Assembly: GCA_013365365.1 (NCBI GenBank)
Contig: JABVXU010000041.1
Location: 62,001-126,000, forward strand
Length of the DNA stretch: 64,000 bases
Direction: 5' to 3'
Origin: Cruorifilaria tuberocauda
Taxonomy: Eukaryota; Nematoda; Chromadorea; Rhabditida; Onchocercidae
This document shows, one piece after another, positions 14,901 through 25,205 of this stretch (position 1 is its first letter; the number at the start of each line of letters is the position of its first letter). The notes beneath the pieces are model-generated. The model was not told where the DNA came from. It was given only the letters and a program-made list of their open reading frames with translations, and did no database searches. The translations under genes were made by a program, and so were the position numbers.

Positions 14901-17357
14901 TTTCCTCAAAAATGATGTTTACTGTCAGTTCACAAAGTGTAAATGAAGAACAGTTAATGAAGAATCTGATTTAATAATTCATTGCTACAAAACGGAAATA
15001 TATTTGCTGTCACACAAAAATTCAGAAAGCAACGTGTGACATGAAGAAGTAAGCGTATGCTTTAAAATAGTATTTGAATGTAAAAAATTAGTATGAGGAT
15101 GTAATGAATTCGTTCGTTATTTAAGTAAAAAGTATCATGCATTACAAGGATCATGAAGAGACCGTTCTTTCAATGAAATATTAAAGCACCAACTAATATA
15201 ATGAAAAATTAAAGTTAAAATTTTTCGAACTATAAAATTCCTAAAGGATAATAGCTTATGTATTGAATTATTGTACAATTCAGAAGTGTTTATAAAAAAA
15301 GCGACTGTTTAAATGAATATGAATGCTTATGTTTGAGTAAATTGAAAATTCATTAAAAATTTCCTTTAAATTTAGATGAAAATGGTAATTTTAAAAATAA
15401 TTCGATGTGAATGTCTTATAAATAATTTTTCACTTTTTTTGGTTCAATTACATTTATTGTTTAGATATGTTTCGTTTGCTCACCTTTCATAATACACTTA
15501 AACATACTTTGTAGTGGCACGGAATAGACGACAATTGATTGAAGCAGAAGATCTCTGCCTTTCGATGTTTTTTTTCCCCAGAACGCAACGTGAAATGGAC
15601 TTTAGTTGGCTGGAAATTTCGACTTCCATCATGCCTCTACTCTTCCTTCCCTTTCGTTAAATGAAATCACTCCAAGAAATCTTTCTGCCAGCTCAAGTAA
15701 TGCAATCCGGTCATTAACAGATGATGACGAGTTATTTTGAAGGAATAGATAGAAATCAAATAATCTTGACCTTCTTTATTTCATCAGTATCTTTTTATAT
15801 CAATTAATCATCTATGAAATTTTAATATAATTAAAATACTGATGTTTGGATGAGATCGCATTGCTAAAGGCATTTATTTTCACTACAACTTTTATGTGTA
15901 AACAACTTATTTGATACTTGACTGGAATGCAAATAGATATTTGCATAAAATTAAGATTTTTGCCCAGTTATTTAATAGATTCACAAAATAAACGGATTGA
16001 ATTTAACGTTGTAAAATCGTTACGAAAAGCCTCGAAGTGAGCAAAACAGTGATAGAATTTTTATATTATTGAAGACAAAATACGCCTTGACGAAAAACAA
16101 GTAAAATAATGGTACAGATAAAATAATTACAGTAAGTGAAACAAATGAAGTAGCCTGCGAACAAGTAAATATATCAATAAAAAGAAAAAACTAGCAGGCA
16201 TTTGCAAGCTCTTGTAGCATTAAGTTATATCAGCAAGCAATGATAGTATCACGTTTCAGAATAACTAGATCAAGTTGTTAGAAATACTGTTTATCAAAGA
16301 AGAGATTGGTCAAATACATAATGAGATCGAGATATTATTTTTGTTCTAAGAGAAAAAAAATTAGAACTTAAAGGAAAGCTTCAAGCATATTTTGCTAAAT
16401 TTTTTTGTCAAACTTAAAAAACAAAATCTTTGAAACCTGGATACTCGAATTCATCAATTTGAAAATGATACAAACGAAGTCTCCACAGCGGTCTACTCAC
16501 TAAACATACATTTCGAATTATCATTTCACCTCACTCTATCATTTATTCTTAATGAAATAAGTTGTCGAGAATGTATGAAACACGAAAATGGAAAAGTCAT
16601 GGATAAACAATTGGGATTGGTTGGTCGAAAAATTATCATGGAACGGCAGAATAGCAACATGAGAGATTGATTCAGAGGAATAAAAGAGAGGTAGAAGAAA
16701 TGTTAGTAGAGTAGAAGTTGACGGAAGCGACACCATTTATGAGCCAATCCAGAAGGTTTAGAAAGTGATCGAAGCTTGTTGAAAGGTGTTCATCTATTCC
16801 TTCTAAGCTACATTTTCTCCGTAATTTTCATCCATCATCCTCGCACTCATCTCATTGAACACTTACGATTCGTTATTGCATTTTTCATTCCATTTAAATT
16901 TGCCGCCTGCATTTTGACGAGTTACAGTAATTGGACTGCAACTATTGCTTTCCGTGGTAGTTTATTGCGTCACAACGGTTCATTCTGTTTTATCGTTTAT
17001 TGATGGTGCTGATGTTGATTGTGGTGGTAATGATAATGGTTTCAAATTAGATCTCAATTTGTGAGCTTGGTTGGTATGGTTTTCCTATTGGCTAGGCTGC
17101 GAATGGTTTATCCTGATTTCTTGGGAAATACATTTGCACTCATTTCGATGTTCCTAATTTATTCGTTGTTTTTTATACGCTCATATGAGATTTAAAGATA
17201 GGAAGGAAGGATATATTGTATATATATGATAAACTTGGATGTACGCGAAACTTTCTACTCATGACCCTTATGATATCCATGGAGAGTTATTAAAAAGTTT
17301 TGGTTTTTTTTCGTATGTTATACACAGATTCGATGCGAAAATTATATTTCTTCATTT
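11968..17357. other. Intergenic region between divergent sorb-1 and TRAM
   Basis: About 5.4 kb of AT-rich DNA without a supportable exon on either strand. It should hold further 5' exons or the promoter of the minus-strand SORBS gene and the promoter of the plus-strand TRAM gene. The only clear structure is the simple repeat near 14.5 kb. Confidence 0.45.
14509..14606. repeat. AT-only simple repeat (AATAATT heptamers, then AAT triplets)
   Basis: Roughly six to seven tandem AATAATT heptamers pass into AAT triplets and TAAAT units, with no G or C across about 100 bases. It lies in the SORBS-TRAM intergenic region. I see no function beyond a microsatellite. Confidence 0.9.
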
Positions 17358-17361
17358 AGCG
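17341..17361 (+). promoter_or_regulatory. Candidate spliced-leader trans-splice acceptor of TRAM
   Basis: A T-rich tract ending in TTCATTTAG (AG at 17358-17359) stands two bases before the TRAM start codon, and no upstream coding exon is apparent. This is the usual layout of an SL1 trans-splice site in nematodes. A 5' UTR intron would look the same. Confidence 0.55.
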
Positions 17362-20037
17362 ATGGTTGAACTACGACGTTCAATGGGAGGACGTGGCAAG
17401 AAAACCTCACCACCATTCCTGTCTCATGAATTTATTATTCAAAATCATGGTGATATCATGTCGTGTTTGTTGATGGTCGTTGTTATTGGACTTCTTTTCC
17501 AGGTAATTCTTTTGTGGAACATTAGGGAAACGATAGATGGGTATTTGTTAGAAAATTAGGAGAATAATTAGATTTGTTGTCTATGACGGTCTAGTTTGTT
17601 GTTAATGTACGAAAAGAAATTATTGTATAACTGGTGTATCAAGTCAGTAATTTGCAGTTGAATTTATAATTTTACAGGGCACATCGGCATTGGCAAGCAT
17701 TTTTATTGTTCCGCAGTACAATGATACATTTCCGCTTACTCCGGATTCCGGTATGTTGTATTCTAAACAGAATAATGAAAAAATTGGTTTTTTTTAAGAT
17801 GGTTTGATTTTGTTTTCAGTGGCATTCCTCAACTTCTGGTTGCTGCTTGTTGGCTATTCTGCGTTGAATATGTAGTTGATTCTGGAAAGCAGTACTGGTA
17901 CTTTTTCAAGGTAGAATCCAGTCGATGCTTGCTATCCATCCATGCAGGGCTGGTTTCTTTAAGTGCTCTCACCGCTGTTGTAAATGTATCAAAAAAATTG
18001 CTAAGGATACTCATTTTGTCTTGAAGTGCAAAAGCCATCATTTACTTTGTAGGCAACATCGGTGAAAGCTATATAAGTAGTATATGGAGATTGTTTTAAA
18101 ATATGTTCATTATACAGAGCTGTTTTTTCTTGTAGAACCACAAGCTTATTATCGGACTGGTTTGAAAGATGTAGCGGCTGTTGCGTTTTATGCTGTTGGA
18201 TGGATTACTATTCACGCTATTTTGCAAGAGTATGTGTTAGACAAATTGCAGCGAAAACTTCATTTGAGTAAAACAAAGATGAGTAAATTTGCTGAATCGG
18301 GACAGTTATTCGTCTTTGCACTGTACTCCGTTATCCATAGCGGTAAGTTAATTTTTTTAATGTTTCTTGTTTTGATTGAAATGGCGGCCTTATTATTTTG
18401 TGGAACGACTTAACATTTTCTTTTTCAAATGAACATATGATCGAGATTCCAGACTATCTTTTTTGTGTCCTCTCAAGCATGTACTTCACCTTGATTGCAT
18501 TCTTGCGTGACATAACTTACAGGCTATATAATGCATGATCTGCGAATGCATCTCGATCTTACCAAATTATGGGTTGGATATCCTGAAATCCATCGTCATA
18601 TGACACTTCATCTGAAACTCTTTTTTATTTTTCAGGTAGTATTGTTTTGCATACTATTTTTATGACGACTACTTAGAATTTAATATTTAAGTTTTGCAAT
18701 GAGCAAGATACATTATAGATTGCTTACTGGTTGCATCAGTTTCCTGAATTCTATTTTCAAAAAGTGCGTAAAGATGAAATACAGCCGCGAACACTATACT
18801 CAGTTATTTTTCTTTTCTTCACAATTGCAGCATATTCTTTGAAGTAAATGTTCCATATATTTCTCAGTTAAAATTTTCCTTTTCTGTTTCGATTAAATTT
18901 TCGCGGTCAAATTTTCACCAAAGTGTATCATGTTCTCAGCTTGGCAGAATGGTCTTTCGTTAGTTATCTGCAATTATAGCTGTTTTTTGGGAATAATTGT
19001 TGACTTCTTCACTTCTCCAGATTTAAATCACACCAGAGTTTATCTATACTATTCCATCCTAAAATGTTTTTTTCACCACTTAGATTGATTTCAAAGCCTT
19101 CTTGTGATTCTGAGGGAAGAAGGGGAGAAGGCGAGGGGCAATTGAATAAAAGAGGTAATTTTTCGTTGTAATAAAATGAATTGGAGATTGTTTTCGATCT
19201 TAGCAATTTTCTTTGCAGTTTCAATCGACTTGCTTTAGCTCTTCTTTTTCTGGAATATGTTTCACAAAATATTTTTCATCTTACTCGCTTATTTCATTTT
19301 GCTGAAAAATGGAACATTGCGAAAACTGGGTTCGTTTGATTTTTCTTATTGTGAAGTGTATTCGAGACGGGCCTTCTATAATTACTATCGCTTTCAAATA
19401 TCGTTTCTTTGCGAAAAATGATGTAGCTGATGCATGCGTAGTCATTTCATACTAGTTTTTTCTGTTTTTATAGATAGATGGAAAAATATGTTTTTTTTTG
19501 TAATGTTCAATTGGCGGTTATATTAGTTTATTCATTTCTACAAAGATTTAGTTTCAAAATTTGGAATATCGTATTTGTGCTCGTACGGTTAGCAAGCGCG
19601 GTGCTAGCTGTACTTACGTTGTGGTATGGGCTTCGTTCCAATGAAACTCCCTATGTGGATCCAGTGAGCGGAAATTTCAACACTGCATTCATTCGGTAAA
19701 TTCTTTTACTGTAGAAGTTGAACGGTATTTGCGATAACTTTGTTAGCTTTCCTGTGTGTTTATTTTTGCGTACTTAACAGTTAGCATTTTTCAAGTTATT
19801 ATAAGTCATTCTAGTTAAATATTCATGTTCTTCCAATTTCTTTCAAGTTGTCATAAACATTATTGCTGCAGATTAAATAGTTTGTTATGTGTCCTGGCGT
19901 TACAATTATATATGTTGTGGAACTTTGTTTTATTCCAAGTACGCCGTTACCGAGAAAAGCATAGCAAAATAAAGATGGACAAACAACCTAGAATGCAGCA
20001 AAAGAGAAGAAAACATATAAACGATGATGTTAGTTAA
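17362..20037 (+). CDS. tram-1: Translocating chain-associated membrane protein (TRAM)
   Basis: ER membrane protein next to the Sec61 channel that helps signal sequences and membrane segments insert. Eight exons: 17362-17502, 17678-17750, 18136-18342, 18523-18635, 18719-18843, 19219-19329, 19552-19695, 19872-20037. They join in phase to 359 residues; human TRAM1 is about 374. The N-terminus reads SPPFLSHEFIIQNHGDI, nearly identical to the family. Several hydrophobic segments follow, with TLC-domain landmarks such as IHAILQEYVLDKL, HLSKTKMSKFAESGQL, IAYWLHQFPEFYFQK and SGNFN, and the tail after VRRYREKHS is basic, as in TRAM1. I start at 17362 because an acceptor-like AG lies just before it. 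Exon 7 could begin two codons earlier; I chose 19552 because it gives an ungapped family match. Gene and strand are secure; the C. elegans symbol is from memory. Confidence 0.96.
17821..18050. other. GC-richer island within TRAM intron 2
   Basis: About 230 bases visibly richer in G and C than the rest of the intron, directly after a strong TTTTCAG acceptor. Read as an exon from TRAM exon 2 it gives a hydrophobic peptide and then an in-frame TAG. The minus strand holds a 70-codon open frame across the same stretch. I recognise neither product. It could be a poison exon, an inserted fragment (for example Wolbachia-derived) or a small gene. Confidence 0.4.
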
Positions 20038-22365
20038 TTTACATATCTGAATACGTACCACAAAATTTTTTCTTACTATGATAGTAGAATGTTTATCCAT
20101 GAATTTGTAAGAAATTTGGATGATAGTGATATGATGATTGAATTTTTAATCTTATAGTACTAATACTTTAATCGTTTCTGGGATTGTATGGAGGAATATT
20201 TTGATGAAGGGTCAAAATGCCAACCGTTGAATCATTATTTTAATTATAACAATTTAGGCAATAGACTTATGATCTGTTAAAGGATTCAATATCTATGCAA
20301 ACATCGGTAGATAATGAACATTGCCATTAACACTTTGGTTACTAATGTAAATATTACGAATAACGCATTAGTTAAGGTTGCAGGTACGCGATCTTCCAGA
20401 AGCTGACCAACATTCTCGTAAGAAATTCAATTAAATTATTTAGAAATGACCAGATTAAGTGGAACAATAGCAAGAGTATATGTCTTACTGAATAGAACGA
20501 AAAGTTTTTGGCACAATTTCCCCATGTAATGATACATTTTTCTGAAAGAGATACATTTCTGTGTGGAGATATTCTACGTTCTGTTTGGAAGTATAATAAC
20601 CCCTTTATTCGTATCGAATACCTGTTTACTAATACCTTTTCGAATAATTTTCGATTTCTTTGGTAGTCATTCCTTGGACGAAAGTTTTGGGAAAGAGCAA
20701 AGTGGAAAGTATGTGATACAGCGATTAGCATAATCACTTCGTTTTTGTATTCCGTCTAATATTTGTTGTATTCTTCGGCTGATTGTTACTCTGTGATCCC
20801 TTTGTTTTTTCTCTGCTTTAAAGTCCATGGATCCCTATTTATATCACTTGACCATACTATGGCAATTGACGTTCATAAGGTTGTATAATTTCCAAGTCTT
20901 TTACAACACTTTGGGATCTGAAACCCTTCTTTTTCCAAATTTGTTTTAACCCTACAAGTTTATTTCGTGTAACAAAAAATTTAAAACATTATATTGAGAT
21001 TATTTTTTTTGATTATCTTGTATGTTGTACTGTCTGTTTCCATTTGTGATCCATTACTAGTTATTCGATTTTTTTCTTTTCTCCGTTGTTAACATTATTA
21101 TGATTTTGATCTGTCTTGTCTGACGTTTTATTTTTAGTATGACTTCACCTTTCAGTTACTTCCTATCCAACTTATTTTAATTTATAAATTTGTTCGACCG
21201 CTGTCAATTAGCATATTGTGTTGTAATAAATTATTGTTGAACTTTCATTGCTATCCAAGTATGGTGGTAAGAACTGAGTCTTATAAAATCTTGATAATCC
21301 CTGCAAACAAGATTTTTTTTGACGAAGCCTGTTATCGATTAATGGATTCTAATATTTCATTCTTTGTTAGCTTCCATAAATTCAATCTTCACAATTGCAA
21401 ATCTGGTTTCAAAATACATCATGAATATTTTAAGAACGTTAAAATATATTTCCTATATCTGAACTAAACACATCATACAATTTAATAGAATTCAAACATG
21501 CAAAGTATTTACATATGAAGACATAATCGAAATCAGTGAATCGAACCTCCAATTTTTTTACAATTTTTAATTCTTCGGAAAATACATTCAATGATATCCG
21601 AGTTTAGTATTGAGAAACACCTTATGAGCTATTAATAATGTCAGGAAGATTGTCGGGAAATGGCATATTTATGTTGCGATGATTGTACATATTTTGGAAT
21701 TCGGCGGTTACTTGAAAGTTTTATTTGACACTCTACCGGTTATATTACCAATCTTTCAAACAGTGCTTTAAATTGGATGTTCTTGGGACAAATTCATAAT
21801 TAGAATTTAGGATTTGAAGTTCAAATCCGAGGGAGTCAAGACTTCAAGGTACGGGGGTTTTTCTGCTAATAGACCGGTGGTGTAATCCATTACTCGCGGT
21901 TCGTTTCTTCGTCTTTGTCAAAAATATTCTTTGGACTGATGAGTCCTGAAAAAAGAATTGAGTGAATATCGAATTTTGAGTGTAAAATATGAATTACTTT
22001 AGAGAAAGTGTTGGAAGATTCTATCATTTCATTAATTGAAGGAGAAATCACATCATGGTTTCAAAAAGTACTTCAATGTCTTTTTGCTAGAAAAAGATAC
22101 CATTTATGACATGATCAGTAGGATCAGATTGGTCCAAATTTATGTTTTCATCCAAGCTCGAGGGGTTTGTTATATCTTCCCCGCCTATAACTTTAATGAA
22201 TATAAAAGATTAGTGCATTGACGTGAAATCATTAGTGCAGTGAAATTTATTGAATTCCTTAGCTTTTGTTCCAAACTATTGAATTTTAAGCATGGAAGCC
22301 TGGATTCAGTTAACTCCATAGACAGCATTATACTGAGTAATTAATGCATCCCAAATGGAAACTTC
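20038..22365. other. Intergenic, nothing coding recognised
   Basis: About 2.3 kb between the convergent ends of TRAM and the minus-strand gene at 22366. It is AT-rich, and no exon with matching splice sites was seen on either strand. Confidence 0.5.
22246..22251 (-). terminator. Candidate polyadenylation signal AATAAA
   Basis: TTTATT on the plus strand gives AATAAA on the minus strand, about 115 nt after the stop of the minus-strand gene at 22366-24045. In DNA this AT-rich the hexamer also arises by chance. Confidence 0.35.
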
Positions 22366-24045
22366 TCAGTTATGAGCATTAAAGTCACCGAGAAAAGTAG
22401 TATCGATGCTATATCCTTCAAATATGTTGTACATGGCAGGCGATAAGTGGTTCACAGAAAAATCTTCATCAGTCGACATCATATCCATCTCTGAATCGCT
22501 ACTCCAGCAAAAGCGATAAATTCTAGAAAAAATTCTGTAATCAAAATCATCAGAAGTCCAACCGAATCACTGGATTATCTATTGAAATATTAATCATATA
22601 CCGAGGATCCAGTGGTAAATATGTGGAAGAGTTCACAGGTGTAAGCAGATTTGCAGTAGAAATTGTTTCTGGCAAATTTGAAATGCTTGATGAAGGATCT
22701 AAAATGCTGATTTAGAGAGAGAAACAATACTAAGATTTCTTCTTCTCAGTTCTTCTTCCCAGATCGGAATTTGAATTACTTGATTTCAATTCATAAAGTT
22801 TAGAACTGATGAAAAATAATATGTCATACTTTCTGGGTAGGAATAGATGCTATTTGGCAAACTTGAGTTAAGGCTCCAGCTATCTTCCATGAGGCTATCC
22901 TCAAAAATGATGCTGGGCGGATTTGATCTCTAAAAATGTCATAATACGAATATTGAACTTCATCCAGTCTCATTTTGGTTCAAAAATTTCTAGGATCAGA
23001 TCAAGAATTTTTCTGAAATGTAGCAGGGATTAGTGTATTAAGGATATAGCCCTATGAATTTATTACCTAACGAGCATTGTTCATTGCGGCTACTCGATCA
23101 ACCGGCTGATGAACAAGCGAGAGAAATGATGTAAATCATCAATTTTAACAATAATTAATGCCTAAAGTTGCCCAATCCCTGAAAGATAAAAGCAGTCGGT
23201 ATTACATGAGAAGAAGACTTACGGGTGATTCGTTGAAAACAGGGGTTAATATGTAGCTTCGATCACGGGACGATGTTACAGAAGCTAAAGAAGCTGATGA
23301 TATCGACGACTCACGGTCCTGTCTAATTGCCAGTGTACCGTCCTCCATCTAAAAATTTTCACTTCATTTTGGATCTTTTTACTTATAATTTCAAGAACAT
23401 CAGACTTCATTATAACTTCAATTTTAAACAACTCACTGACATCAACCAAAGCTTACCACTGATAGAGGAACAAAGAAAAAAGAAAATGCCTCATGTTTTC
23501 TTTCTTTAGTACTGTTAATTTTTGACCAGTTGTTTAATAATATAATTAAGAAATCATTTAATGAGAAACATACCGTTATTGTCTCAAACGCCGTTTGCAT
23601 ACTCTCAAGCGCCGTTTGAATACTGTCCGTGTCGCTGTGATTTTCTGGATCTGAAGAAGAAGAAAAAGCAAGTTAACTTGAACACTTAACAAAATGGGGA
23701 CCATTTAAATTCGTTAATCACAAAATAGAAAATTTATTATCTGAAAGGAAAATGTTCGTATATTGAAAATAGTCCCAACAAGACCCGTAAGATAATATTA
23801 GATTAATTAATTAATATGCTTGCCCCATCAAGAATCAACTTTTTCCCAATAAAATTCATAAGATCCCGATAATTTTGCCCCATTTCCCCAATAAGACCCA
23901 CACGATCCCGATAATTTTGCCCCATTCCTTCAATAAGATCCACAAGATCCCCATAATTTTGCCCCATTCCCCCAATAAGATCCACACGATCCCAATAAGT
24001 TTGCTCTAGTGAGAGAGCTGCCATTAAGCATCCCGTACCTGTCAT
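22366..24045 (-). CDS. Unrecognised Ser-rich acidic protein (gene A of a duplicated pair)
   Basis: Six exons: 24039-24045 (a seven-base coding exon, ATGACAG), 23574-23650, 23223-23348, 22830-22929, 22602-22698, 22366-22522. Every junction is in phase, giving 187 residues and a TGA stop. The product starts MTDPENHSDTDSIQTALESM and is rich in Ser, Asn, Asp and Glu, with no Cys pattern, signal peptide or membrane segment. Its tail holds WSSDSEMDMMSTDEDF. I do not recognise a family; the composition suggests a disordered regulatory or nuclear protein, which is inference only. A small exon at 23067-23105 has good splice sites at both ends but finishes in an in-frame TAG, so it may be an alternative end. 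The first two exons and their introns recur at 31818-32120. The start is supported because the duplicate has an in-frame stop shortly upstream of the same ATG. Confidence 0.72.
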
Positions 24046-24050
24046 CCTTG
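23060..24050. repeat. Diverged duplication, copy 1 (partner at 31430-32130)
   Basis: Collinear blocks are shared with 31430-32130 in the same orientation: the AACTTCAATTTTAAACAACT block, the following exon 2, the GACCATTTAAATTCGTTAAT block, the CAACAA(A)GACCCGTAAGAT block, and the first-exon donor. Copy 1 additionally holds exon 3 (23223-23348) and the 42-bp minisatellite. Confidence 0.85.
23835..24005. repeat. 42-bp minisatellite, about four copies, in intron 1 of gene A
   Basis: Units of about 42 bases recur with few changes; each carries CAATAAGA, then CGATCC, then ATAATTTTGCCCCATT. The minus strand reads them as 14-residue repeats containing GMGQNY. The duplicate intron near 31.9-32.1 kb has single-copy flanks without the array, so the array is better read as an intronic expansion than as coding. 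Confidence 0.85.
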
Positions 24051-25205
24051 TACAAATGTAGCTCTTCAATATTTCTTTCGCTTTTATAATGACAACAGAA
24101 CTTGTTCTGGAATATTCAAATTCATTTAAAATTATTCAAATCAATTTGAAATTCAAATAACAGGGTTTTTTTATACAATTCAAATTTATTGATGTTGAAT
24201 CATATTTATTTAGAATAATTCAGATTTTATGAAATAATCAAATTTATCTAGAAGAAGTCAAATTTGTTTAGATGATTTAAATTCATTTGAAATAAATCAA
24301 TTTTATCTAATGTTATTCAAATTTATTTAAAATCATTCTGCTGATTGAGGGATACGTGCGTCTGCTATAGATGTACGATTCCAATTATTTACAAATTTGA
24401 TACTGTCAAATTTTAAAGATAAAACGCTACAGTAATTACCTCTCTTGCTCTGATATTTCAATTCTTCGACTCTCAAATAAACTTGCTCCTTTACCTAAGA
24501 CGTTCTTCCACGTTCTACCACATTCAGATTTTACTTGAGTTCTTCATCTATGGAGTCTGAGAGATGAGTTTTGGCTTACAACTTTGATTTTAAATTTGTC
24601 CAGTTCAATTTCTCAGGGTTTTTAAAGTAAATTGCAACAAAGTGTGTCCACAAACTTAATTAATACTGTAAAATACAGGTTTTATAAAAAAATTTCAAAG
24701 AGACTTTAAACAAAAATTAAGACACTTGTTATTGATCAGTGTATTTCATTTTAAATTACGTAATTACTTTATGGTTGGACGTTTCTTTCACAGCTTGATT
24801 AATTACATAGATCATTAAGTAATACAGGTAAAGCAAATCATATTACTGCCAACTTCAAATTGTTCAGATATCGCAAAAATGCAATCACTAAATTGATTTC
24901 GAGACAGTAACAAAAAAGTAACTGGGCCTACCGTCTAAATGACAATACCTGAATTGCAGTTTTTTCATGTTCAATCAAATTTGAAGCATAAAATTTAACT
25001 AAGGAAAGCATTTAACTTAGATATCACAGCACAAATCAAATATTTTCAAAGTTCGCTAATATTCATTGAACATGTCACATATGCCTGAGCAAATTTAAAT
25101 TTTCGCCATTTATGAGTAATTCCACCTTAGTATTCATCGATATTTTATTGCTGAAAAGCAGGAAATTCTATGGAATTATTATTGAATATGAATAATCCGA
25201 TTCAT
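24046..25205. other. Intergenic; degenerate TTCAAATTTATTT-like repeats
   Basis: Between about 24110 and 24340, short AT-rich words such as TTCAAATTTATT and AAATTCATTTGAAATAA recur irregularly. Similar words occur near 32200. The rest, between the upstream side of gene A and the 3' end of the PP2A gene, shows no exon. Confidence 0.5.
25144..25149 (-). terminator. Candidate polyadenylation signal AATAAA of the PP2A B'' gene
   Basis: TTTATT on the plus strand, that is AATAAA on the minus strand, about 57 nt after the proposed TGA stop at 25206. The spacing is normal for a short nematode 3' UTR. Confidence 0.5.

Noticed and set aside
21530..21560. tRNA B-box-like GGTTCGATTC on the minus strand
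   Set aside because: No A-box, acceptor stem or anticodon arm at the right spacing.
24039..24069. Start of an 88-codon minus-strand frame including the minisatellite, read as a repeat protein
   Set aside because: The ATGACAG exon has a good donor at 24038, is conserved in the duplicate copy, and joins exon 2 in phase; the repeat frame is therefore intronic.
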